Positions 1 through 12,100 of a DNA stretch of 64,000 bases are shown here, in pieces. Position numbers and translations under genes: made by a program. The DNA is taken from NCBI GenBank assembly GCA_030762175.1, contig CM060835.1, positions 87,044,001-87,108,000 on the forward strand, written 5' to 3'. The first letter of the stretch is position 1. Each line of letters opens with the position of its first letter. The notes beneath the pieces were generated by a model. That model saw only the letters and a program-made list of their open reading frames with translations, was not told the DNA's origin and ran no database searches. Source of the DNA: Metallyticus violacea (taxonomy: Eukaryota > Arthropoda > Insecta > Mantodea > Metallyticidae).

Positions 1-279
1 TGCATTATTTGAACATATGTATACCAAGTGAATGAAATTCCTTCATTCCTATTTAGTCTCAATAAAGCTGTCTGTCTCATGTTTCATTCTTGGTACACAT
101 CATTAATGTTGCTACACTTGCCATTGGTTGATCTACTTAGTATTACAAATGTTTTATCTGTAGTTTAATCTTTCCATATTCTTAGCTTGTGTGTGATCCT
201 TTGAACTATTACATTTTTATATTATAAGTATTGTCATAAGGCCAACAAATAAACATTATGATATACATTGTAATAGACT
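1..279. other. AT-rich non-coding DNA
   Basis: No coding potential, RNA gene or recognisable repeat is visible. It lies downstream of the DIS3 3' end and directly precedes the minisatellite. Confidence 0.5.
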
Positions 280-890
280 TATCTAAATATATAAAATCTA
301 TACAAATGAGCTTACTAGAATTATACAATTTAAAACGTATTTCCAACGAATATTTGTTATTTGGAATGAAAATTAAAGTCATTACCTAACATTAAAACAT
401 GTACAAATGAACTTATTAAATTTATATGATTAAAAACATATTATCAATGAATGTCTGGAGCTTTAAATTGAATATTTTGGCCTTTATCTTATGTGATAAC
501 ATATGCAAATGAACTTCTTAAATTAACATAACTAAATAGCTATTACCATTAAATATTTGTGGCTTTATATTGAGCCTTATATCCTTTATCTAACATAAAA
601 GCATGTGCAAATGAACTTATTTAATTAATATAATTAAAAGCATATTATCAATGAATGTCTGGAGCTTTAAATTGAATATTTTGACCTTTCTCTTACATAA
701 TAACATATGTAAATGAACTTCTTAAATTAATATAGCTAAATAGCTATTGCTATTAAATGCTTGTGGCTTTATATTGAGCATTATAGCCTTTACATTAATA
801 AACAAACATGTGAAAATGAGCTTATTAAAATAACATAGTTAAAAACTTGCTATCAATGAGTGTTTAGGGCCTTAAATTGGATTTTTTTCC
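280..890. repeat. Minisatellite of alternating A/B monomers (about 205-bp higher-order unit)
   Basis: Six monomers of about 98-105 bp start near 299, 397, 500, 602, 703 and 808, each with the motif tacAAATGAaCTTattAAA or a close variant. Monomers at 397, 602 and 808 share ATCAATGAaTGTctgGAGC. Those at 500 and 703 (and more weakly 299) share a different second half containing TAAATaTTTGTGGCTTTA. The array is therefore a dimeric repeat of about 205 bp, three dimers long. Nothing in it is coding. Confidence 0.85.
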
Positions 891-2680
891 ATCTTATTCT
901 CTAGCATTCTTATTGCAACATTCAACATATTTTTTGCCTACCCAAAGTATTTTTCATGCATATAAATTTAAGTTTTTTTATTGTTATTATTAAAGTCAAC
1001 TAATATTTCTTGCACTTCAATATCTTTGATACTTAACTTGAATTCTTTCCAAAAACCTTTCTTCTTATTTTACTATCTTTCCATATTTCTCCCATACCAG
1101 TCCTATTCAAAATTTCTTAATTGTGCTGACCCAAATATTACTTTATTCTATTCTTGCTTAAAATTAAGCACTGTCTCAAAATATTTACCCCCTTTAGCCT
1201 GTTGATCCTGAACCAATACTTCGATGTCCTTTCCATTATTTTCCTCTTATTCTCTATTTGCCCTAACTCTGCTTGAGCTACTCCATTTGGGTAATACTTG
1301 GTAGATGTAAAATTAGTTTACAGAAACTTCTATATCAAATGACAGTTGCCCAATCCTCGTATATTCCAAAAACCTCTACCCCATATAGCATTTCTGCCTC
1401 AACTATTGCTGCATAAACTGCATTCTTGACTCAATTTCCAGTCATATATACCTTTACAGCTTTCAATGCCAATTTCCCCCTTGATAATACCCTTACTTTC
1501 ACTCATATCATCCTCCAACACCTACTACTTATTATGACTCCTTGATATTCAAATTTGCCTACAGGATAAATTTTTCATCTTTCCATAGTTTAGAGCTGTT
1601 CATGAATACCATAATCTAGATTTTTATATTAATTTTTAAACTCCATTCTTGAAAAAACTGGATATTGGTTCAATTGGAAAGCTTCATAAGTGCCCAATGG
1701 GGTGAAATGACACAAAGAGCACATAGCCTCCTGTAGGACTTTGTATCTGTATTAGCTGTCACACAAAGTATACTCAAAAAGTGCCAGGTTGGCTAGTAGG
1801 AGGAAATTTGAGAGTGGTTTATCAAAGTTTCAGTGGTTTTGCTTTAGTCTGTGTAGACCTATGGTATCTGGTATTATATGAAATCACAAAGAAATTTTTG
1901 TTTATATTCCTGGTCAACCTTGCTGAATTCTTTGATGAACACAATGGAGCTGGTCGCAATACCTGTCACTGTTAATATTATACCATACAGAATTGACTTT
2001 AGCTTAAGATGCTGTCAGCATCCCAAAATACGACGCCAGTTGTTTCCTACATGTTAAGCTGGTATGCTTTCTTTTTTGGGGGGAATGACTCTGAGGTGTC
2101 ATCAAATTTATATTGTACTGATGATTATTTCTTCCTTAGAGGTGCAGAATAGCTAAGGAAAGACCCATCCTACATCCGAATCACTTTCCTGCAATTCCAG
2201 GACCTGTAAATATGTTCTTGATTTTGTTAGGGAAGTCATGTGGCACCTACAAGTACAGTTCTTTCTCATTTTCAAATTTTTCATGATGTTATACAATTGT
2301 TGAAATGAAACATGTGTGTTATGTAAAGATATGAAATTTTTTCAATGATGGGCAGGATTTATAGCCTTGGATTGACTCCTTTGGTCACATTCTCACTCCC
2401 ATCATGAAAGTCTACACCCAATGAAACAAAGTTTTCAGCTAAGAGCATCATTTCCACCCACTGCCTATAAAATTGATTCAAAATCTCTGATGTTATACAC
2501 TTTTTCCATAAAAACCAAGTTTTTCATACCAATGATAATCACGTTCCATTATGACACAACAGTATGATAGTGCCTTACATGTCCATGTAATACAACTACT
2601 GGTACGAAATACCACTTGCTCTGTAACATTAACTCATGGGTAAGTTCTATAATTCCACATGGCAACAATGTTATGCCAAA
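891..2680. other. Intergenic stretch without recognisable genes
   Basis: Only short chance open frames of at most 74 codons are present, with low-complexity composition and no family resemblance. I see no promoter, tRNA-like head or terminal repeat. Confidence 0.5.
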
Positions 2681-2840
2681 GTGTTAAAATAAATATTTCC
2701 GGGCTGTTGTGCCGTGGTCTACGTTTTAAAAACTAAAACAGAGCTTCCACCGGTTAAGTACATCCAGCATCATTAGTGTCCTGACCACCAGTTATTTCCA
2801 GTGGAGAGGAAAATTCTATGAACAGAAGGAAGGAGTAGCC

Positions 2841-3134
2841 ATGGGAAGTCCTCTAAGCCTTGTCGTGGCTAACCTTTCTATGCAACATTTTGAGGATAGA
2901 GCCTTGGAATCGGCTGAATATAAACCATCACTTTGGTTACGATATGTGGACGATACATTTGTAATATGGCCGCATGGAGAAAGTGAACTACAGTTATTTC
3001 TGAAACATCTTAATGATCTCCATGATAATGTTAAATTCACAATGGAGAAGGAAACCAGGGATCAACTACCATTCCTAGATGTTTTAGTGCAGAAAAAATC
3101 GTCAGGTGTCCTTGGTTATCAGACAGATATCTAA
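2841..3134 (+). pseudogene. Penelope-type reverse transcriptase fragment (PLE-1)
   Basis: This open frame of 97 codons starts at MGSPLSLVVANL (RT motif with conserved GSPLS and ANL), continues to the catalytic YVDD box within LRYVDDTFVIWPHG, then the PFLDVL motif seen downstream of YVDD in PLE reverse transcriptases. The palm aspartates of YVDD are intact. Upstream RT motifs are missing and the frame is lost at 3134, where the linker to the endonuclease begins. It is read as part of one long PLE polyprotein, not as a separate gene. Confidence 0.85.
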
Positions 3135-3409
3135 ACGCTATGTCTAATCACCACCTGCTCAAAAAGAACTGTCATCAAGACACTAGTGCACAGAGCTAAA
3201 TCTATTACTGAACTGGAACATCTGGAAACTGAATTACAGTATCTGCGGAAAGTACTAATTGCCAATGGATACCACAATAAAGATATTAATCGTGCCATCC
3301 GCCCTAGATGCAAAATTTCTAATTCCTCTGATTGTTACAAAGAGTCAAAAGACTTTTTACTGCATATAAAAGACGTCACAGTATTTATGCAAAAATCTTA
3401 AAGAAGGAC

Positions 3410-3874
3410 ATAAAAACTACATTTTCACCAACCACAAAATTAGCACACATACTACGCTATGATAAAGATCCTAGAGACCCTCTTGATGTCACTGGTATTT
3501 ATAAAATTCCCTCTGAATGTGGAAAGGTGTATATTGGTATGACTGGAAGATCAATTAAAAAATGAGTCGAAGAACACAAATGATGTTTACGTCAAAACCA
3601 GGCAGAACGATCAGCCGTGGCAGAACACGCCCTTAATGAATGCCATGGAATTCATTTTGACAAAACTGAAGTGGTCACTAGAACTAAAGGTTATTTTAAT
3701 TTGGCCAGAAGAGAAAGTGCGGAAATAAAACAGCACCCCCATAATATAAACAGAGATAGTGGATTTTGCCTTAGTAACACCTGGACACCTGTACTTCACA
3801 ACAAACAACTTCCCTTTCCCCCTCCATCTCCTCCTACATCATGCAATGGTATTGATCCGTCCATGTGTAGCTAG
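3410..3874 (+). pseudogene. GIY-YIG endonuclease domain of PLE-1, disrupted
   Basis: The frame carries DVTGIYKIPSECGKVYIG, the GIY...YIG signature of the PLE endonuclease that nicks the target for primed reverse transcription. A stop at 3563 interrupts the protein just after the conserved arginine-lysine segment. The rest resumes from 3617 (AVAEHALNECHGIHF), matching the AVA-H histidine motif of PLE endonucleases. The terminal part is proline-rich. Relic of PLE-1. Confidence 0.85.
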
Positions 3875-3912
3875 CCACGACATCACATGACCACCACTCA
3901 GTTCTTACTACA

Positions 3913-3944
3913 CTGATGATGCCGGACGTAGTTAACCGGCGAAA
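3913..3944 (+). ncRNA. Hammerhead-ribozyme-like core in the PLE-1 terminal repeat
   Basis: The sequence has CTGATGA at 3913-3919 and GAAA at 3941-3944. They are separated by a stem-loop whose arms GCCGG and CCGGC pair perfectly (stem II). These are the two invariant boxes of a hammerhead ribozyme, and hammerhead motifs are established features of PLE terminal repeats. The stem III/cleavage-site part (3945 onward) folds less convincingly, so self-cleavage is uncertain. The inverted left arm carries a mutated version (CTAATGA, GGAA on the minus strand). Confidence 0.6.
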
Positions 3945-4008
3945 GCTCTGTTTTAGTTTTTAAAATGTAGCCCACGGCACAACAGCCCAGAAATATTTAT
4001 TTTAACAC

Positions 4009-5980
4009 TATGAACACCGGCCGTGAAAGTTTAAGACATGTTATACTGTTATGTCAATCATAGTCATTTTTCCCCTAATACGAAAAATGTTCTACTTACA
4101 TGATCAGTCTCATTTTTTTTTCAACTGACCTAATTAATATTCTTGGTGTTTAACACAATCAGTAGGACCATATTTTTTTATAATTAGCAGTAAGTTTCAT
4201 TGTGATTCTACTGATAGAGAATGTGCTTGGTCCCCATTCAGGAGAAACAGTTTTAAAGAATTTACAAAATTATGCATCACCACATTAACTGATATATTCA
4301 ACAAGCACAATCTAAAAAGTACCCTTTGTAAGTAAAATTTATCTATCCTCAAAATGGAATGACTATTGATTCTTATTAATATCTGATGACACATCAGATG
4401 GTATTTCCTTTAAACTCTATTACAACATTCAATGAAAAGACTTATAAATGGATAGTCAGTTTTGATATTAATAATGCCTCAGAACAATATATGAACCTCA
4501 AAAAACATATTCTCAACAAGATTATTTCTTACAATCTATGCAGCATTGTAAAAAATTAATCATAGGATGATTGATGGCTTGTTTAAGGAAAGTATTTTAC
4601 GACCCCTTCTGCGTGTTGTGATGTTTGTTTCTTGATAGTATATGTAAAGTTTATTATGCCTCGTATGTTTACAACAGCACAGCATGCTTTTATGTACGAT
4701 TCATATGTATTAACTCAGTGGTGAAAGAATCACAGGACAATTTTTTTTTGAGCATACAGTTGATTTTTTATTTATGTGAATACCACATCAACTCCATTGT
4801 TCAGAGAATTAACCAATAAGGAACATGCATTTCTTCAACAGAACTCTGCCACTGCTCACAATGTGAATAATTCTGAGAGCAATTCACAATGTGCTTCCAC
4901 AAGACAGAGTTATTGGTGGGATTTGTGGCTTTCCTCAGTCCCGATTTAACAGGCTGCAATCATAATCCCTGGGATAAATTAAAAAATATTTTGCACAAGA
5001 TGAACTTGCACACCATATAAGAACTCAAACATAATTCATCAGGAAATTGTCCGAATATTGTCGCAACTATGCGAGTGATGAATAATTTTCCAAAGATATG
5101 TCCAAAATGTGTAGAGAATGAAGGCGGGCAATTTAAACACCTCATTTGATAATTTGGCAAGTAATGCGCCTCTTAAATTGGTTTAAGTAGTGTTGTATGG
5201 TTGGTTTGTTGTATTGTTTTAGCCTCCTGCTAATCACTGAGACTCAGTTGACCAGCTAACTGGCTAATTGATCGGCTAACTGGCTAATGAGAGGCCCACT
5301 TGCCCACTATGGAGCTAGGAGAGAAATCAAAACTAATCTCATGGTATTATAACTACAAACTAAAGGGAAGTATAACCCCCCTGAAGTGCATTTTGAAATC
5401 CAATTTTATTCATTGTTGTATTTTCCTTCTGCAACAATTATATTACTCTCCAGTATAATTTATAAGCTGTTTTTTTCTGCATGCTACTGGCTCAGCATCA
5501 CAACTTGAACATGTATCTCCTCTTTTAACCCCAGTTCCTCAATTCTGAGATTGTCTATTCTAGATTAACCTCAGGGAATTTCCATTGGGTCATATGATGT
5601 AGCAACTGGGTCTTAGTCAAAATTCGCAAGTCAAGTTGACATAACAGCCTATCTGAACACTTCCATTAATGATTACTAATGATCAATGAATTTATTTTAT
5701 TAATGCTATCACAATATCAAAACCATGATGCAAATAAAACCATCACAATAAAGAATCTACTACTATCTAAAATTCAACAAATTATCTTTATCAACAGCCA
5801 CACTTGCAGTAGCAAAAGTATAAATTTACAGAAACCTTCACCACTTTATTTTCTCTTGCTTTCATATTTTCTAAAATATGAGCATTTTATCTTATTAAAT
5901 AATTTCACATTTTAAAACTTATGTCTATTCAATACAACATGATATTTCAAATACTCTGAAAGTTTAAGATATTATATCAG
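4009..5980. other. Intergenic stretch without recognisable genes
   Basis: Only chance ORFs are seen. A short imperfect tandem repeat of GGCTAACTGGCTAATT lies near 5250-5292. I see no transposon ends or RNA genes. Confidence 0.5.
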
Positions 5981-5986
5981 TTTATT
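5981..5986 (-). promoter_or_regulatory. Candidate polyadenylation signal of DIS3
   Basis: The plus strand reads TTTATT, so the minus strand has AATAAA about 150 nt past the DIS3 stop codon at 6137-6139. The position is plausible for a short 3' UTR, but AATAAA is common in AT-rich DNA and there is no transcript evidence here. Confidence 0.35.
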
Positions 5987-6136
5987 GCTGGTTACAAGTT
6001 ATTAAACTACAAATAAGAAAGATAATTAAAACAATGGGAAGAATAGTTTTGCTTTCATTAAAAAGTAAAGGCTTACAAACGATTACTTTATCAACTTTTG
6101 CACTGCTTTCTGCATTATATTATGTGAAATATACTG

Positions 6137-6277
6137 TTATTCGGTTTTCATTTTCTTTTTATTTTTCTTAGACCGAGCTGGTACAGGTTCAGACATCTCA
6201 ACATCCTCTTCCATCTTCTGTTCTTCACTTTCTTTCCTTTTTAATGCATCTTGTGAAGATATGCTGAATCCTGGAAT
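6137..6277 (-). CDS. DIS3: DIS3 terminal coding exon: charged tail and stop
   Basis: The acceptor TTGCCATTTAG ends at 6278. Forty-six codons and TAA (6139-6137) encode [20 protein letters not shown], an acidic stretch and [13 protein letters not shown], a lysine-rich end that may serve in nuclear localisation. The 183-bp intron before it is the only short intron in the gene. Confidence 0.93.
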   Translation of the reverse strand: MPGFSISSQDALKRKESEEQKMEEDVEMSEPVPARSKKNKKKMKTE

Positions 6278-9095
6278 CTAAATGGCAAGAAATTCATATT
6301 ATGCTCCATGGGAACTTGCATAGTAAATGACTTACAGTACCGTCTAAAGTACATGAACAATAAAAAATTATATGATTCTCAACTTAATACAAGTTGATGT
6401 GACAGCTGCATGATACCAAGGACAAAATAAAATGAAATGAAAAGAAAACAGAACACTTACCTGAGGATGTACTAGCTTTACCACAATTTTTTCATGTTGG
6501 ACATTGCTACGATCCAAGCTTAGCTGCACAGTTACAGGGTCAAAAGGTCGGAATTCAACATCTCCACATTTCTGTGTTTGCTCCTGTAGCAAAATACAAA
6601 AGAAGTCTTAACATTTTAGTTCACAGTAGTTCATTATGCAAGCAAGCAGAAATGATCAGGTATAACTGAAAACCAAAATTTAATTCTGAGAGCACTAGAT
6701 CTTAATTACAGTGTTTTTACCATAAGAAGACATCTATATAACAGTGGCAACCATCATAGGAGATCATTGTATGGAAAACTTCAATGATAATCATCACAAT
6801 ATTCACATTGGTTTTGCCCTGTGAAGTTAAATTTATCAATGAGATTCAGTTTAAGCTCCTGTATACACATTTATAATAAAATTGGTGTTTTTCTATTATT
6901 ACAGTAAGAAACGTAAGGGGGATAATGTATCAATTTTAATAGTGACATCTGTGAATGATAAAAAAAGTACAAATTAACTCAGTACATAAACTGTATTTAT
7001 AAAGATACATGTGTTTTATATTTAACAAAATTGTCATGAAGATAGCAAATATGAAATAATAATCTAACATGTGTGAGAATTATATTTATATGTAAGAGCG
7101 CTCTGAATAATGTTCAGAAAATGTTTGCATTATATGTTTTTAATACAATAACATTTAAACTAAATTTCAAAACCATTGAAAATCAATGGAAACTTTCGAA
7201 TGTATATTATTGATTGTGTATATTTGCTTAGCATTGTAATTGTTTTCAAATAGTAACATGTTTTTGTTTTATTGACATATATAAACTTCTTCTTAAATGC
7301 ACAAGTAACTGGAAACTTCCTGTTATTTATCTCTACTTTCATAAACATGGTTAAATTTAAAAATATTTAAATATACCTACACAATATAGCTTTATCTGTA
7401 AATGGTCATACCAGGTGTAAAAATATGTATATTATAAGGCTTGTTAGTATGTAGATTAATACCATGTGAGCTGTTAATAAACCCATATCCAGAAATACTT
7501 TACTCCGAAATGTGGAGGAGGATGTTCACAGTGCAGATTACAAAAGCTGGAGTGAAGTAAAACAAAAAATTGAAATACTGCAAGTAAACAGCATTTTATT
7601 CAATTACAGAAGGTGCTTAATATGGTTCCCACCAACTTCGATACATTTTGTGCATCACCAGGTTATATAATGTTGAACTTTTGGAAAGATTCCCGGCATA
7701 TCTTGGATGACTCCAGCTGCTATTTGAAGTCATGACACAAGATCTTGTTGTGTCTACATGGGAGTCTTGTACACCAGGGGAGTCTCATATACCAGGATTT
7801 GCATGTACCCCAAGAAAAAGACAGTCGTTGGTGTCAGGTGAGTGAGTGGACCAGCTATTGGGCCTACATGTCCAATCCATCTGTTACCAAAGATGCAACT
7901 CACATGGCCACATACCTCATGATCGAAATGTGCTGGAGCACCATCATGCTGGAACCACTTGCACAATGTAATTTTAAAGGCAACTTTTCACATTATTCTA
8001 GGTAAGCATTAAGATACATAGTTATGAGGTATGGGCCAAATGGTCATCAATGATATCTGACTACACATTTACAGTGAAGCAATGTTGGTGGCTTCAGATA
8101 TGCGGCCCATGAGGATTTTCTTCCATCCAAACATGGCTGTTTCTGGAGTTGAATATGCTGTCCCTGGTAAAGGTACATTCATCAGAAGCAAGATAAATTG
8201 TAAGAAGTGAGGTACCTGCTTAGTTTGTCCAAGCAGCCAACGGCAAAAGGCAATACAAAGAGGAAGGTCATCCTGAGTCTTCGTCTGCACCTTCTGGAGG
8301 GATAGGCGTGAAGTTACTCATCATGCAAAACTTACCATACTGACATGCGGTTTCCACCAAAGTGTGTGCTACAGTTTCAGTGCTCATAGAAGGCTGATCT
8401 TCAAAATGCTGGAGTACTGCTTCTTCAAACTTGGTGTATGGCATGACAGCGGACATCCACAGGGGTATTTTTTTAAGACATAAGCTATCTGTTTTGCCTA
8501 AATGCCTCTCCAGTCTTGAAAACATGGTGTGGGTTGGTGATGCCTTTTGGGGTAACATTGTTGATAGAGCCTTTAAGCCTCTCTTGCATTCCTTTGGGCT
8601 TAGCCACAGATGAGAAGCAAGTGGGTGTACTCTGCATTTGTGTAAAAGCCTGCCATTGTTCATTACCACTTGACGATAGGCCACACAAATGAATAATGTA
8701 AAATAGGGAACGACTAAACAGAATAATACCTTAAACACTATTGTTGGCTGTGGGATATGATGCCATGCATCACATAACAGCTGAAACAGCACCAATGATA
8801 ACAACTCTTAACTAATGAATGCAACCTCTACTGCTTGTCACAGAGTCTAATGTTTGTTTACCTACACTCATCTCCCTACAATTTTGGAGGTTTTATCATG
8901 TAAACAAAGCATTTCTGGACATGGATTTATTAACAAATATTATCACATATCATCTACCTTCCACAGAATCCAGTAACATATATTTTTTCATCCTGTACAT
9001 TTTATTTATATTATACCATTCATATTCAAAATTCATATTATACCATTAATTTTTGTGATTTAATTCACAATAATAACAGCAACAACAACAACAAC

Positions 9096-9136
<41 letters not shown>

Positions 9137-12100
9137 TAATAATAATAATAAATAAAAATAATAATCCTATTCTCACTTATAAATTGCAAGAATTCCAATT
9201 TGTTCACCTTAATTTTGAAATTAGAGTAATTGCATTATAGACATTTATTTTCAAATGATTTTGAAGGGAAAAAAAAACAGATAAACCTAGTTAAGTAAAG
9301 TTTTACTTTTATTAATTAGCTTTAAAGTTTGCCAAGCTAATTCACACATAATAATGCCATAACTTATTTGATTAATTAATAAGGTATTTAGATTTTATAT
9401 TCTTTTTTAAAGTTACTCTGTTTGCTGAAGGAATTCGCTTAGTTTATGCAGCTTCACTTAGTATATATATACAAATTAACAGTAATTATAATAGTAGTAA
9501 AGGATAAAACACTAAGAAAAAGTAACACTTGAGATCGCTATATTTCGGACTCATGGAGACTTTTTCTTAGTGTTTTATCTTTTACTACTATTATAATTAC
9601 TGTTAATTTGTTACATTGTTAATAGTGTTACTTTATTTTTATTTTATATTATATATATGCGTGTGTCTGTTAAACCTTTAGCAGCAGCAATTTTTGTTTT
9701 TTCTCAATGAAATTTGGCACATGATAACTAATTAACACACAATTCATCAAGCTTGTTAACCAGCAAAATTGGACCATTAGGAGTGGAAGTAATCTAAAGA
9801 AAAAATTTAAAAATCACTCCAGCTGCCATAATTTTTGTTTATTCTCAATGAATCTTGGTGTATGATTTTGAAATAAATTAATAAAAATTGTTTCCAAAAA
9901 TCAGTAAAATAAAATTATTAGGAGTGGGGGTTTACCTGAAACCCTACATTTAAAAATTGTAGTAGCAGCAAAAATATTTTTTTTTCCCCAAATGAAACAC
10001 AACACATACCATTTTAATAAAATAAGAAAAACAGTTTCTGAAAATCAGGAAAATTGGGCCAATAAGAGTGGGGGGAGGGGGCTTTTACCTGAAATGATAC
10101 ATTTAAAAATTGCTGTAGCAATACTTGTTTTTCCACAAAATTTGTATATTCAACTTAGAGAAAATAAGGAAAATAGTTTCTGAAAATTAGGGAAATCCAA
10201 TCATTAGAAGTAGGAGTATACCTGAAAACCAATATTATAAAGTTCTCTAATGTTTAATTTTCTCTTAATTGTGTCAAAATAAAAGGTCAAATTACCTCAG
10301 CATATAAACTGTATTTATATTTAATAAAAGCATCATCGTGAGGATAGAAGATGTAAAATATTAATCTAATAAGTATTTGAGAAATATACTTGTATGTAAG
10401 AATGCTCTGTAATAGCCTTCAAAAAACATTTGCATAGCATGTTTGTACTACAATAACATTTAAACTAAATTTCAAAGTCATTGAATATGGATGGAACTTT
10501 CCATTATATATTATTGATTGTGTATGTTTACTTAATACAATGTAATTTTTTTTAAATAGTAACATTTTTATTTTATTGATACATATAAATTTCATCCTCT
10601 TACATACACAAGCTAAGTCAAAATTTTCTGTTATTTCTCTATAATTTAGTGAATATATAGATGATATCAAGGGCTCAGTTCACAAACATGGTTACATTTA
10701 CAGTATAGCTTTACGTATCATGGTCATATATTTCATTTAATTTTTGTGGTTTAATCTCAATAATAATAAAAAGAAATTCTAAAAATGCGGTTTCTCTTTT
10801 ATAATAATTATACGTTGCAAGAATTCTAATTTTGTTTACCTTACTTTTGAAAATTAGAGTAATTTTATTACATATAATTATTTTCAAGTGATTTTGAAGG
10901 GAAAAAATAGTCAAACATGATTAAGTAATGTATTACAGTTCAGTTTGACTTTTATTAGTTAGCTTTAGAGATTGTCATGCTAACTAACACACAGTATTGC
11001 CATTTTATTAATTAATAAGGCAATAATTTGGATTTTATATTCCTTTTTAAAATTGTTCTTACTGAGGAATTCGCTTAGTTTACACAGCTCCCACGTATGA
11101 ACTTTTAAAATCCAATGTTACCATCAGGGTCTGGATTTTGATGACATGTCAATCTGTTTTTTACATCCTACTCACAAACCCTATAAATTTTGGGTATGAA
11201 GTGCTGATTACAAAAATGTTAATTTTTAAAATCTTTTTCATTTTTTTTTTTTTTTTTTTTTTTGTAGTTTTAAAGTTTTACATTTTAAGTTAACTTTCAC
11301 TAATTTTTTAGATCTTTTTAACCAGGGATATATATTTTTTTAATAGTGAATACAGAAAACAACTATGTAGAATGTTACGACCAGACAAAACAAGACAAAA
11401 AAATTCATGTAAACATATGCCTAGAAATGCCTGATTGTGTGATAATATTGAAAGATAACACTCAATGGCTTTTGAGATACTATGCAATGACTTAAGTTTA
11501 TTAAAATAAAAATTAACTTTATAGACATTCAAATGTTGCTTTAGCAGATATTCAAGTGATATTATTAAAAGTCAATCTGGTTATATATATGCAGATGGTT
11601 ATGTGTTTCCATAGACTTGTTTGCATTTATCATTTTTGCACATTGTGGTTAGTCATTGTATCTTATGTTTTACTTTTGCTGCAGTCAGTTACATATAAGT
11701 GACTAACCATTGCAGGATATTCATATCTTGAGGATACAGATATGATTTTTATGTACAAGCATATGATTGGCAACGAACATGAGCCTACATGACTCCAAAA
11801 GGACTGGGTATGAGTGAACATGCAGGCCCTGAAACTGGTCCTCCCATACCAATCCATCTGTCATGATAGATATCGCAAATGCACCTGGAACAGTGAAATT
11901 AAAATGTGCTCGAGCCCCATCATGTATAAACCACATGGTACCTATTAATGCCAGGGAAACATTCTGTACAAGGCCTGGAAGAGTCTTCTCAGTCAATTCC
12001 CTGTAGACATTGCCTGCAAGATGTGATGGCAGAACTTATGGACTACCAGATAGTTGTTCACAATATCAGTCCACATATTGATTTTGAATTGCTGCTTGTG

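Larger units (their letters stand above)
2681..4008 (+). mobile_element. Penelope-like element (PLE-1), 5'-truncated, with about 100-bp inverted terminal repeats
   Basis: The two ends are inverted copies of each other. The left arm starts GTGTTAAAATAAATATTTC at 2681 and the right arm is its reverse complement ending at 4008; similarity runs for about 100 bp at roughly 90%. Between them lie, in order, a reverse-transcriptase fragment beginning at the GSPLS motif and a GIY-YIG endonuclease, the gene order of canonical endonuclease-bearing Penelope-like retroelements. Inverted terminal copies are a known PLE architecture. The coding region is broken by frameshifts and stops and lacks the N-terminal part of the RT, so the copy is inactive. 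Confidence 0.88.

Noticed and set aside
981..1205. 74-codon open frame near the left end
   Set aside because: Low-complexity Ser/Leu/Phe composition, no family resemblance, no splice or expression context.
2816..3040. Minus-strand open frame over PLE-1 RT
   Set aside because: Antisense shadow of the RT frame with the YVDD box.
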